From contig NC_009656.1 of the NCBI RefSeq assembly GCF_000017205.1, positions 6,006,501 through 6,070,500 on the forward strand: a stretch of 64,000 nt of DNA, written 5' to 3'. Shown piece after piece: positions 48,487-58,207 of the stretch. Source of the DNA: Pseudomonas paraeruginosa PA7. GTDB taxonomy: Bacteria > Pseudomonadota > Gammaproteobacteria > Pseudomonadales > Pseudomonadaceae. The first letter of the stretch is position 1, and each line of letters opens with the position of its first letter. The position numbers and the translations under genes were made by a program. The notes under the pieces were generated by a model. That model was not told where the DNA came from, made no database searches, and saw only the letters and a list, made by a program, of their open reading frames with translations.

Positions 48487-49563
48487 ATGCCGACCGATAC
48501 CCTGCACCGACTGCTGCTCGACAACCTGACCACCGCGGTGATCCTGCTCGATGGCGAGCTGCGCCTGGAGTACATGAACCCGGCGGCGGAGATGCTCCTC
48601 GCCGTCAGCGGCCAGCGCAGCCACGGGCAATTCATCAGCGAGCTGTTCACCGAGTCGCCGGAAGCCCTGAACTCGCTGCGCCAGGCAGTGGAACAGGCGC
48701 ACCCGTTCACCAAGCGCGAAGCCACCCTGACCTCGATCAGCGGGATCAGCATCACGGTGGACTATGCGGTGACCCCGATCCTCAACCGCAACGAGACCCT
48801 GCTGCTGCTCGAAGTCCATCCGCGCGACCGGCTGATGCGGATCACCCGCGAAGAGGCGCAGTTGTCCAAGCAGGAGACCACCAAGCTGCTGGTGCGCGGC
48901 CTGGCCCACGAGATCAAGAACCCGCTCGGCGGCATCCGCGGCGCGGCGCAGTTGTTGTCCCGGGAACTGCCGGAAGAATCGCTGAAGGACTACACCAACG
49001 TCATCATCGAGGAAGCCGACCGACTGCGGAACCTGGTCGACCGCATGCTCGGCTCGAACAAACTGCCGAACCTGGCGCCGACCAATATCCACGAGGTGCT
49101 GGAACGGGTCAGCAGCCTGGTGGAGGCGGAAAGCCAGGGCAGCATCACCCTGGTCCGCGACTACGACCCGAGCATCCCCGACCTGCTGCTCGACCGCGAG
49201 CAAATGATCCAGGCCGTGCTCAACATGGTACGCAACGCCATGCAGGCGATCGCCGGGCAGAACGACCTGCGCCTGGGTCGCATCACCCTGCGCAGCCGCA
49301 CCCTGCGCCAGTTCACCATCGGCCACACGCGGCACCGCTTGGTGTGCAAGGTGGAGATCATCGACAACGGCCCGGGCATTCCCGCCGAGCTCCAGGAAAC
49401 CATCTTCTACCCCATGGTCAGCGGCCGCCCGGACGGTACCGGACTCGGCCTGGCCATCGCCCAGAACATCATCAGCCAGCACCAGGGGCTGATTGAATGC
49501 GAGAGCCACCCCGGCCATACCGTGTTCAGTCTGTTCCTGCCCCTGGAACAAGGAGTGCATTGA
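48487..49563 (+). CDS. ntrB: NtrB, nitrogen-sensing histidine kinase
   Basis: 358-aa cytosolic kinase without membrane segments. PAS domain at the N-terminus (LLDGELRLEYMNPAAEMLL), phospho-acceptor His in HEIKNPLGGIRGAAQLL, N box RNAMQAIAG, then DNGPGIP and GTGLGLAIA. It phosphorylates NtrC when PII signals low nitrogen. Start MPTDTLHRLL because upstream codons add a non-conserved tail. 2 bp separate it from ntrC. Confidence 0.95.
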   Translation: MPTDTLHRLLLDNLTTAVILLDGELRLEYMNPAAEMLLAVSGQRSHGQFISELFTESPEALNSLRQAVEQAHPFTKREATLTSISGISITVDYAVTPILNRNETLLLLEVHPRDRLMRITREEAQLSKQETTKLLVRGLAHEIKNPLGGIRGAAQLLSRELPEESLKDYTNVIIEEADRLRNLVDRMLGSNKLPNLAPTNIHEVLERVSSLVEAESQGSITLVRDYDPSIPDLLLDREQMIQAVLNMVRNAMQAIAGQNDLRLGRITLRSRTLRQFTIGHTRHRLVCKVEIIDNGPGIPAELQETIFYPMVSGRPDGTGLGLAIAQNIISQHQGLIECESHPGHTVFSLFLPLEQGVH

Positions 49564-49565
49564 CC

Positions 49566-50996
<1,431 letters not shown>

Positions 50997-51021
50997 AGCG
51001 CCACTGCTCCCATGAGCGAGC

Positions 51022-51046
51022 AACGGGGCCTTCGGGCCCCGTTTTT
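51022..51046 (+). terminator. Terminator after ntrC
   Basis: ACGGGGCC-TTCG-GGCCCCGT followed by TTTTT, 26 bases past the ntrC stop. Ensures that nrsZ is a separate unit. Confidence 0.93.
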
Positions 51047-51396
51047 CATGGCCCGTCGCGCCGCCCTGCCAAGCGAGACGCCGCCCCGGCCTCGGCACCG
51101 TACCCGCCCGGCACCGCCCGCCGAACCGTGGCGCAGGCCAATATCCGCCGGTTCGGCGGGGCTGCGGTCCTTGCCCGGATTTTGGGCAGCGTGCACCAGC
51201 AGGCGACAAATCGGCAGGAATCGCTGGCGGAAAAGCCCGCTCCGTCATTTTTCCGCAATCAACTTCCCACAATCCCCTGGGATACCGCCAAGCCCTTGAT
51301 CCACGGGCTTCCAGAGACTTTAATCACCAGCTCGCCCACAGACTTATCCACAGAACCCCCAGGCAAGCCAGCACGCCGCCAGCCCCCCTTCAAAAT
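51047..51396. other. Region upstream of nrsZ
   Basis: No gene. It holds one half NtrC-like site (TGCACC at 51192-51197) roughly 230 bases before the nrsZ start, and one perfect DnaA box (TTATCCACA, 51344-51352). The rest looks featureless. Confidence 0.5.
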
Positions 51397-51412
51397 TGGC
51401 ACAGCCCCTGCA
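51397..51412 (+). promoter_or_regulatory. Sigma54 promoter of nrsZ
   Basis: TGGCACAGCCCCTGCA has the -24 GG and -12 GC at the right spacing and keeps TGGCAC. Predicted start about 51423. nrsZ is known to depend on RpoN and NtrBC. Confidence 0.85.
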
Positions 51413-51422
51413 TTGAAGCAGA

Positions 51423-51649
51423 CAACGACGATTTCGGGGGCCTCGGTACAGGCAGGCTGGGGAATCCCCCCTTTTACACCCGGCGGCAGGCGCAGCATCC
51501 GCGCGCAACCGCCACACCCGTTTCGGGGACCTCGGTACAGGCAGGCTGAGAACTCCCCTCTTTTATCCCGGCGGCACCGCGATCCGCGCTCCGCCCTCCC
51601 GTTTGGGGACCTCGGTACAGGCAGGCTGAGAATTCCCCCTTTTATTCCC
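51423..51649 (+). ncRNA. nrsZ: NrsZ, nitrogen-regulated small RNA with three stem-loops
   Basis: About 227 nt from the predicted sigma54 start to the end of the third repeat, which agrees with the size I recall for NrsZ. Three copies of a hairpin element fill it (see repeat). Published work places NrsZ between ntrC and the next gene, made under nitrogen limitation and processed by RNase E, with the first stem-loop raising rhlA translation and so rhamnolipid and swarming. The third unit (GGGGA...TTCCCCC-TTTT) probably terminates it. The end overlaps the 3' end of the gene on the other strand. Confidence 0.88.
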
Positions 51650-51652
51650 GGC
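51432..51652 (+). repeat. Three tandem copies of the NrsZ stem-loop unit
   Basis: Copies start at 51432, 51521 and 51602 (periods 89 and 81) and each spans about 50 bases. Shared core is CCTCGGTACAGGCAGGCTG, then a C-rich arm and TTTTA. GGGG at the front pairs with CCCC at the back, and CTC with GAG, in copies 2 and 3. Copy 1 diverges most (GGGGGCCTC, GCTGGGGAATCC). The spacers between copies are not conserved. Confidence 0.9.
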
Positions 51653-52109
51653 CGTCGAGCCCCTGCAGTTCGACGGCCAGGCGCCAGCCCCCCCTGCTCT
51701 CCGACCATTGCCAGCGCCCCTCCAGGGGGCGGGTCGAGACCAGGCTCAGCAGCAGCATCTTCCCCTCTTCGCGGATACGCCAACGCAGCGGCTGGCCCTG
51801 CCAGCGCCCGTCGCCCTGCTGCGTCACGCCGCGGGCGGCGATACGCAAGGTCAGGGCACCCTCCACCCGCGCCGCCGTGATCGCGGCCTGGCGGTCGAAG
51901 CGTAGGAGCAGGCCTTCATCACTCTGCTCCACCGCCAGCAATTGCGGCACAGCCTCAGGCAGCGAGCCGGGGCCGAACAGCCTGCCCAGCATCAGCCCGA
52001 ACAACAGCCCGAGCAACACCAGCGCGCCCCAGACTTTCCAGCGCTGGCGCCGCAGATCGTAGGTGACGGCGGTAGAATGCCGCCCGTTATCTGCTCCGGA
52101 GCCCTGCAT
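51642..52109 (-). CDS. Membrane-anchored hypothetical protein with AMIN-like beta region
   Basis: 155-aa protein at most: one N-terminal transmembrane helix (VWGALVLLGLLFGLMLG) preceded by basic residues, then a beta-rich domain. No family I can name with confidence. The ATG at 52109 overlaps the trmL ATG on the other strand, so a later start is possible, but no better start codon precedes the membrane helix. Its 3' end overlaps the last NrsZ repeat. Confidence 0.65.
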   Translation of the reverse strand: MQGSGADNGRHSTAVTYDLRRQRWKVWGALVLLGLLFGLMLGRLFGPGSLPEAVPQLLAVEQSDEGLLLRFDRQAAITAARVEGALTLRIAARGVTQQGDGRWQGQPLRWRIREEGKMLLLSLVSTRPLEGRWQWSESRGGWRLAVELQGLDGRE

Positions 52110-52569
52110 GTTCCATGTAATCCTGTTTCAACCGGAGATTCCTCCGAATACCGGCAACATTATCAGGCTCTGCGCCAACGCCGGCTGCAGCCTGCACCTG
52201 ATCGAGCCGCTCGGCTTCGAACTGGACGACAAGCGCCTGCGCCGCGCCGGCCTGGACTACCACGAGTACGCCAGCGTGCGCCGCTACCCGGACTTGCAGG
52301 ACTGCCTGGAAGCCCTCGGCCAGCCGCGCCTGTTCGCCTTCACCACCAAGGGATCGCGGGCCTTCCACGAAGTGGCCTACCAGCGCGGCGACGCCTTCCT
52401 CTTCGGCCCGGAAAGCCGCGGCCTGCCGGAAGAGGTGCGTAACGCCCTGCCGGCCGAACGACGCCTGCGCCTGCCGATGCGCGAAGGCTGCCGCAGTCTG
52501 AACCTGTCCAACACGGTGGCGGTGACCGTCTACGAAGCCTGGCGCCAACTCGGCTTCGCCACGGCCTGA
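52108..52569 (+). CDS. trmL: TrmL, tRNA (cytidine/uridine-2'-O-)-methyltransferase
   Basis: 153-aa SPOUT methyltransferase modifying the wobble ribose of tRNA-Leu isoacceptors. Motifs: MFHVILFQPEIPPNTGNIIRLCAN, FGPESRGLP and the knot end REGCRSLNLSNTVAV. Start MFHVIL has GGAG upstream. The preceding frame is an extension with no similarity. Convergent with secB across a shared terminator. Confidence 0.93.
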   Translation: MFHVILFQPEIPPNTGNIIRLCANAGCSLHLIEPLGFELDDKRLRRAGLDYHEYASVRRYPDLQDCLEALGQPRLFAFTTKGSRAFHEVAYQRGDAFLFGPESRGLPEEVRNALPAERRLRLPMREGCRSLNLSNTVAVTVYEAWRQLGFATA

Positions 52570-52588
52570 GGAGCCGGACGGCAGGCAT

Positions 52589-52613
52589 GAAAAAGCCCGC
52601 GCGAGGCGGGCTT
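52589..52613. terminator. Bidirectional terminator between trmL and secB
   Basis: AAGCCCGC-GCGAG-GCGGGCTT, with TTTTT on the minus strand (for secB) and CTTCC on the plus strand. Confidence 0.85.
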
Positions 52614-52631
52614 CCTGGCAAAGCGCGAGGC

Positions 52632-53123
52632 TTATTGCACCGACGGCGTCGGGATTTCGCCAGACGCTTGCATGCGGGCGATTTCCTGGGCGTACAGGGC
52701 ATCGAAGTTCACCGGCGACAGCATCAGCGCCGGGAACGAACCGCGCACCACCAGGTTGTCCAGGGCTTCGCGGGCGTACGGGAAGAGGATGTTCGGGCAG
52801 AACGCGCCGAGGGTGTGGCTCATGCTCGACGGATCGAGGTTCTTGATCAGGAAGATACCGGCCTGCTGCACTTCGGCGATGAAGGCGGTGGTGTCCTCGC
52901 CATTCTTCACGGTCACCGATACGGTCAGGACCACCTCGTAGAAATCGCCGTCCAGCTGCTTCTGGCGGGTGTTCAGGTCCAGGCTGATGGACGGGTTCCA
53001 TTCCTGGCGGAAGATTTCCGGGGACTTCGGCGATTCGAACGACAGGTCGCGCAGGTAGATGCGCTGCAGGGAGAACTGGGGTTGCTGTTCGTCGGCAGCG
53101 CCGTTGGTAGCTTGCTCGGTCAT
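52632..53123 (-). CDS. secB: SecB, protein-export chaperone
   Basis: 163-aa tetrameric chaperone that keeps preproteins unfolded and delivers them to SecA. Blocks [20 protein letters not shown] and the [17 protein letters not shown] strand are typical. Together with grxC and the rhodanese-like gene it forms a minus-strand cluster in the usual order. Confidence 0.95.
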   Translation of the reverse strand: MTEQATNGAADEQQPQFSLQRIYLRDLSFESPKSPEIFRQEWNPSISLDLNTRQKQLDGDFYEVVLTVSVTVKNGEDTTAFIAEVQQAGIFLIKNLDPSSMSHTLGAFCPNILFPYAREALDNLVVRGSFPALMLSPVNFDALYAQEIARMQASGEIPTPSVQ

Positions 53124-53159
53124 TTTCGGGCCTTCCCTTGGGTCAATTCATGAATGGTT

Positions 53160-53414
53160 TCAGGCAGACAGCAGCGCGTCCAGCTTGCCGGCGCGCTCCA
53201 GTGCATGAAGGTCGTCGCAACCGCCGACATGGGTCTCGCCGATCCAGATCTGCGGCACGGTGCTCGATCCCGCCTTGCGTGCCAGCTCGGCGCGCAGCTC
53301 GGGCTTGCCGTCGCAGGCGATCTCCTGGAAGTCCACGCCCTTGCGCTGCAGCAGCTGCTTGGCGCGGATGCAGTAGGGACACCAGGCGGTGGTGTAGATC
53401 ACGACGGGCGGCAT
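53160..53414 (-). CDS. grxC: Glutaredoxin 3
   Basis: 84-aa GrxC. Redox site CPYC (TTAWCPYCIRAKQLL), the TVPQIWIG cis-proline loop and GGCDDLHAL glutathione-binding motif are intact. Cytosolic thiol-disulfide reductant. It begins 1 base after the stop of the rhodanese-like gene. Confidence 0.95.
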   Translation of the reverse strand: MPPVVIYTTAWCPYCIRAKQLLQRKGVDFQEIACDGKPELRAELARKAGSSTVPQIWIGETHVGGCDDLHALERAGKLDALLSA

Positions 53415-53415
53415 G

Positions 53416-53835
53416 TCACTTCACCAGCGGCAGGTTGTCGCCGCGCCAGCTGCCGATCCCGCCGGACAGCTTGGCGGCGTTGAAGCCGGCCTTCTTGAGG
53501 ACGCCGCCCCAGGTGCCGGAATGCTGGCCCATGGCGTCGACCAGGATGATGGTCTTGCCCTTGTACTTCTCCAGCTCGGTCATGCGGCTGTTCAGCTTGT
53601 CGGCCGGGATGTTCAGCGCGTCGACGATATGTCCGCTGGCGAACTCCTTGGCCGGGCGGATATCCAGGACCACCGCCTGGTCGGCGTTGACCAGCGCGGT
53701 CAGCTCGCGGGTCGACAGGCTCTTGCCGCCCTTGCGCAGTTCGTGCAGCAACAGCAGGACCAGCAGAACCAGCAGCGCCGCGACCAGCAGGTAGTGGTTG
53801 GTGGCGAACTCGATCAGACGGGAAACGAATTGCAT
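53416..53835 (-). CDS. Membrane-anchored rhodanese-like protein without catalytic Cys
   Basis: 139-aa protein: an N-terminal membrane anchor (YLLVAALLVLLVLLLLHEL) then one rhodanese domain (VVLDIRPAKEFASGHIVDALNIP). The active-site loop reads ILVDAMGQHSG, with Asp where the catalytic Cys should be, so sulfurtransferase activity is not expected. Possibly a scaffold or sensor. Start at 53835 gives the anchor; a longer frame is non-conserved. Confidence 0.85.
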   Translation of the reverse strand: MQFVSRLIEFATNHYLLVAALLVLLVLLLLHELRKGGKSLSTRELTALVNADQAVVLDIRPAKEFASGHIVDALNIPADKLNSRMTELEKYKGKTIILVDAMGQHSGTWGGVLKKAGFNAAKLSGGIGSWRGDNLPLVK

Positions 53836-54160
53836 GGTGACGGATATCCAGGGCGTAAAAAATGCCGGCCAGTATACAGACCGCGCCGGCCAGGGGGGAA
53901 CCCGCCGACCGGTGCCCCGCTCGGCTCCAGGAAATGGCGTCGCAGGAAACTTCACGGTTAGAATGCCGGTCCTTTTCTGTGAAGCTGGCCAGACCCAGCC
54001 TGGGTGCGGCTCGAGCGGGACGAGGACGGCGAAGAGAGTGGCGAACGCGTGCGAATCGGCGTGATCGCTTTAATCAATCAGCCTCTTCCTACGTCCTAAA
54101 CGACAATGTTCCCACTGAACTTGGTCAGTTTCTGAACCCCGCGGAAATAGAGCCGGACAT
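53836..54160. other. 325-bp divergent promoter region before gpmI
   Basis: No gene. It separates the minus-strand secB cluster from gpmI. TATACT on the minus strand (53871-53876) and TAGAAT on the plus strand (53959-53964) could be -10 elements; no good -35 accompanies either. The gpmI leader would be about 190 nt. Confidence 0.5.
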
Positions 54161-55708
54161 ATGACTGCCACGCCCAAACCCCTGGTCCTGATCATCCTGG
54201 ACGGCTTCGGCCACAGCGAAAGCCCCGACTACAACGCCATCTACGCCGCGAAGAAGCCGGTCTGGGACCGCCTCCTGGCGACCCAGCCGCACGGACTGAT
54301 CTCCGGCTCCGGGATGGATGTCGGCCTGCCCGACGGGCAGATGGGCAACTCCGAGGTCGGCCACATGAACCTCGGCGCCGGCCGCGTGGTGTACCAGGAC
54401 TTCACTCGCGTCACCAAGGCCATCCGTGACGGCGAATTCTTCGACAACCCGGTGATCGCCAGCGCGGTCGACAAGGCCGTGGCCGCCGACAAGGCGGTGC
54501 ACATCCTCGGCCTGCTCTCCCCGGGCGGCGTGCACAGCCATGAAGACCACCTGGTGGCGATGGCGCAGATGGCCGCCAGGCGCGGCGCCGGCAAGATCTA
54601 CCTGCACGCCTTCCTCGATGGCCGCGATACCCCGCCGAAAAGCGCCCAGCCCTCGCTGGAGCGCCTCGACGCCACCTTCGCCGGGCTCGGCAAGGGTCGC
54701 ATCGCCTCGATCATCGGCCGCTATTTCGCGATGGACCGCGACAACCGCTGGGACCGCGTCCAGGCCGCCTACGAGCTGATCGTCGACGGCAAGGCCGAGT
54801 TCACCGCCGACTCCTCGGTGGCCGCCCTCGAGGCCGCCTACGCCCGCGGCGAGAGCGACGAGTTCGTCAAGGCCACCGCGGTGGTCCCGGCCGGCGCCGA
54901 AGCGGTGCGGGTCGAGGACGGCGACGCGGTGATCTTCATGAACTTCCGCGCCGACCGCGCCCGCGAGCTGAGCCGCGCCTTCGTCGAGCCGGCGTTCGGG
55001 GAATTCCCCCGCCAGCGCGCGGCGCAGCTGGCCGGCTTCGTCATGCTGACCCAGTACGCGGCGAGCATCCCGGCGCCCTGCGCCTTCCCGCCGGAGCCGC
55101 TGACCAACGTCCTCGGCGAATACCTGGCCAAGCACGGCAAGACCCAACTGCGCATCGCCGAGACCGAGAAGTACGCCCACGTGACCTTCTTCTTCTCCGG
55201 GGGCCGCGAGGAACCCTACGAAGGCGAGGAGCGCATCCTGATTCCCTCGCCGAAGGTCGCCACCTACGACCTGCAACCGGAGATGAGCGCGCCGGAAGTC
55301 ACCGACCGTATCGTCGAGGCCATCGAGCAGCAGCGCTACGACGTGATCGTGGTCAACTACGCCAACGGCGACATGGTCGGCCACACCGGCGTCTTCGAGG
55401 CCGCGGTCAAGGCCGTGGAGTGCCTGGACACCTGCATGGGTCGTATCGTCGAGGCACTGGACAAGGTCGGCGGCGAAGCCCTGATCACCGCCGACCACGG
55501 CAACGTCGAGCAGATGGAGGACGAGTCCACCGGCCAGGCGCACACCGCGCACACCTGCGAACCGGTGCCCTTCGTCTACGTCGGCAAGCGCAAGCTGAGC
55601 ATCCGCGAAGGCGGCGTGCTGGCCGACGTGGCGCCGACCATGCTGACCCTGATGGGGCTGGAGCAGCCGGCGGAAATGACCGGTCGCAGCATCGTCATCC
55701 TCGACTGA
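54161..55708 (+). CDS. gpmI: Phosphoglycerate mutase, cofactor-independent
   Basis: 515-aa metal-dependent mutase interconverting 3- and 2-phosphoglycerate. The phospho-serine lies in [14 protein letters not shown], with [26 protein letters not shown] and the late ADHGNVEQM and HT for the two metal ions. Length and motifs are standard. It precedes the cluster with envC and ctpA on the same strand. Confidence 0.96.
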   Translation: MTATPKPLVLIILDGFGHSESPDYNAIYAAKKPVWDRLLATQPHGLISGSGMDVGLPDGQMGNSEVGHMNLGAGRVVYQDFTRVTKAIRDGEFFDNPVIASAVDKAVAADKAVHILGLLSPGGVHSHEDHLVAMAQMAARRGAGKIYLHAFLDGRDTPPKSAQPSLERLDATFAGLGKGRIASIIGRYFAMDRDNRWDRVQAAYELIVDGKAEFTADSSVAALEAAYARGESDEFVKATAVVPAGAEAVRVEDGDAVIFMNFRADRARELSRAFVEPAFGEFPRQRAAQLAGFVMLTQYAASIPAPCAFPPEPLTNVLGEYLAKHGKTQLRIAETEKYAHVTFFFSGGREEPYEGEERILIPSPKVATYDLQPEMSAPEVTDRIVEAIEQQRYDVIVVNYANGDMVGHTGVFEAAVKAVECLDTCMGRIVEALDKVGGEALITADHGNVEQMEDESTGQAHTAHTCEPVPFVYVGKRKLSIREGGVLADVAPTMLTLMGLEQPAEMTGRSIVILD

Positions 55709-55924
55709 TTCCCTCGTAGGGCCATCGGCGGATAATGCCTGCGACGACATTCGTCTCGCAGGCGGGCGCTGCCGATCGGCCGACAGACTTGACCACCGGC
55801 ATCGAGGCCTGTGCCGCGGTTTTCATTTGCAGCATCTTCTTCCGAACCCTCCGCAGGGCCGCCGAGGCCCGTGCTAGCCTTGCCCGCGCTGTCTTTTCCA
55901 TCTGCCCTACAAGGATTTCCGCCG

Positions 55925-56743
55925 ATGTGGTTCCTCCTCGCCACCTCGCTCCTCGCCCTGTCCTTCCAGCGCCTGCTGGCCCTCGCCTTGCTGCTCGCGA
56001 CCTGCTGCCTCGCCCTCTACGACGGGGTTCTCGCTCCGCCTGCCGTCGCCGCCCTGGCGGCACTGGGCGTCCTCGCCCTGTTGCGCCGGCGCCTGGCGGT
56101 ACGCCGCGCCTGGGCCGTGGGCCTGGAACTGCTGCTGGTCGCCGGCGCGGTGGGCCTGTTCCTGCACCTGCTGCCCGGCTTCGCCAACCCCAGGGTGCTG
56201 GACAAGGCGGTGCTCGGCCCGCAGAGCCTGCCGTTCACCATGTATTTCAACTTCGACAAGGCACTGGTGCCGTTCCTGCTGCTGGCCTGCCTGCCGAGCC
56301 TGTTCCGCGACGAAGCCCGCGCTCCCGGCTGCCCCTGGCACTGGCTGCTGCTCGTGGCGGCGGTGCCGGCGCTGCTTCTGCTGGCTGTCGGCGTCGGCCT
56401 GCTGCGGCCGGAACTCCACGCGCCGGCCTGGCTCTGGCAGTTCGTCCTGGCCAACCTGTTCTTCGTTTCCCTCGCCGAGGAAGCGCTGTTCCGCGGCTAC
56501 CTGCAGCAACGCCTGGGCCAATGGCTGGGTCCCTGGCCCGCCCTGGCGCTGGCCTCGGCGCTGTTCGGCCTGGCGCACTTCGCCGGCGGCCCGCTGCTGA
56601 TGCTGTTCGCCGGCCTCGCCGGGCTGATCTACGGGTTGGCCTGGCTATGGAGCGGGCGCCTGTGGGTAGCGACGCTGTTCCACTTCGGCCTCAACCTGAC
56701 GCACCTGCTGCTGTTCACCTATCCCCTCTACAGTCCCGCCTGA
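55925..56743 (+). CDS. CPBP-family intramembrane protease (Abi-like)
   Basis: 272-aa polytopic protein with about eight hydrophobic segments. C-terminal CPBP motifs: EEALFRGYLQQRL, FGLAHFAGGP and FHFGLNLTH, where Glu and His are the proposed metal/acid-base residues. Family includes CAAX prenyl peptidases and bacteriocin-immunity proteins; the substrate here is unknown. Start MWFLLATSLL; the in-frame extension upstream is not membrane-like. Confidence 0.85.
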   Translation: MWFLLATSLLALSFQRLLALALLLATCCLALYDGVLAPPAVAALAALGVLALLRRRLAVRRAWAVGLELLLVAGAVGLFLHLLPGFANPRVLDKAVLGPQSLPFTMYFNFDKALVPFLLLACLPSLFRDEARAPGCPWHWLLLVAAVPALLLLAVGVGLLRPELHAPAWLWQFVLANLFFVSLAEEALFRGYLQQRLGQWLGPWPALALASALFGLAHFAGGPLLMLFAGLAGLIYGLAWLWSGRLWVATLFHFGLNLTHLLLFTYPLYSPA

Positions 56744-56804
56744 TGCTCGCGACCTTCGCCCGTCCGGACATCCACCAGCGCCATCCGGCCGAAATAAGCG
56801 CAAG

Positions 56805-56838
56805 CTCCCCACGGCCCGCGGTGCGGGGCGTTTTTTTT
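56805..56838 (+). terminator. Terminator between the CPBP gene and envC
   Basis: GC-rich imperfect stem CCCCAC...GTGCGGGG followed by TTTTTTTT. It insulates the CPBP gene from envC, which then needs its own promoter in the next 50 bases. Confidence 0.75.
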
Positions 56839-56892
56839 AATGGCGGCCACGGGCATACTAGGCCGGTCCAATTCCCAGGTGCCCGCCACCCC

Positions 56893-58179
56893 ATGCTCCG
56901 CCTCCTTCCTCTCCTGCTCTCCCTCGCCTGCCTCGCTCCGGCCTTCGCCGACGAGCGCGCGGACACCCAACGCCAGCTGGAACAGACGCAGAAGGACATC
57001 GGCGAGCTGAAGAAGCTGCTGGACGGCATCCAGCAGGAAAAGAGCGGCGTGCAGAAGCAGCTGAAGTCCACCGAGACCGAGATGGGCGACCTGGAAAAGC
57101 AGATCAGGGCCCTGCAGGACGAGCTGGACAAGAGCGAAGCCGAGCTGAAACGGCTGGATGGGGAGAAAAAAAAACTCCAGGACGCGCGCATTGAGCAACA
57201 GCGCCTCCTCGCCATCCAGGCCCGCGCGGCCTACCAGAGCGGACGCGAGGAATACCTGAAGCTGCTGCTGAACCAGGAACACCCGGAAAAGTTCAGCCGC
57301 ACCCTCACCTACTACGACTACATCAACAAGGCCCGCCTCGAACAGCTCGCCAGCTTCAACGAAACCCTCCGCCAGCTGGCCAACGTCGAGCAGGACATCT
57401 CTGCGCAGAAAGCCGAACAGCTGAGCAAGCAGGGCGAGCTGGACAGCCGCCGCGAGGCGCTGGCGGCGACCCGCAAGGAGCGCCAGCAGGCCCTGGCCAA
57501 GCTGAACAACGACTACCGCGAGCGCGACCAGAAGCTCAGGTCCCGCCAGCAGGACCAGGCCGAGCTGGCCAAGGTGCTGCGAACCATCTAGGAAACCCTC
57601 GCCCGCCAGGCCCGCGAAGCCGCCGCCGCGGCGGAGCGCGAGCGCCAGCGCGCGCTGGCCGCCGAACGCGAGCGGGCGCGCCAGCAGCAGGCCGCCCCCG
57701 GGCGCGTCACCAGCCCACCGCGCGAACCCGCGCCGGGCCCGCTGGTCTCAAGCACTGGCGCGGTCTATGGCGGCGCCTTCGGCTCGGCCCGCGGCAAGTT
57801 GCCGTGGCCGGTGAATGGCCGCGTCGTGGCGCGCTTCGGCAGCCAGCGCGGCGACGATCCGCGGGCGAAATGGGACGGCGTACTGATTTCGGCGAGCGCC
57901 GGCAGCACCGTCCGCGCCGTGCATGGCGGACGCGTGGTGTTCGCCGACTGGTTGCGCGGAGCCGGCCTGTTGGTCATTCTCGACCACGGTGGCGGCTACC
58001 TCAGCCTTTATGGCCATAATCAGAGCCTGCTGAAAGACGCCGGCGACACCGTGAAGGCCGGCGACCCGATCGCCACCGTTGGAACCAGCGGCGGCCAGAG
58101 CAGTCCGGCCGTATACTTCGCCATTCGCCATCAGGGCCGCCCGGCGGACCCTACCACCTGGTGCCGCGCGCAGGGATAG
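56893..58179 (+). pseudogene. envC: envC murein-hydrolase activator interrupted by an amber stop
   Basis: EnvC is a periplasmic activator of amidases that split daughter cells. An ATG at 56893 opens a signal peptide (LLPLLLSLACLAPAFA) and a long coiled coil. TAG at 57589-57591 ends it after 232 residues. The same frame stays open to 58179, reading through a basic linker into the LytM/M23 domain (WPVNGRVVARFGSQ, ISASAGSTVRAVHGGRV, LYGHNQSLL), 428 codons in all. No frameshift is seen. The codon was probably GAG (Glu). Without read-through the LytM domain, needed for amidase activation, is lost. A TTG later in frame lacks a signal peptide. Confidence 0.92.
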
Positions 58180-58207
58180 GCGCCGAACTCGTGATTAGGA
58201 GTTGAAC

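Noticed and set aside
51344..51352. Perfect DnaA box (TTATCCACA)
   Set aside because: A single box with no AT-rich unwinding tract and no dnaA or dnaN beside it. It is not an origin; a titration site is possible but unsupported.
51432..51652. CRISPR-like repeat array
   Set aside because: Only three units of about 50 bases, diverged, with no uniform spacers and no cas genes. They are the stem-loops of NrsZ.
57799..58179. Separate LytM gene starting at TTG
   Set aside because: It begins inside the linker of envC and has no signal peptide. It is the broken 3' part of envC rather than a gene of its own.
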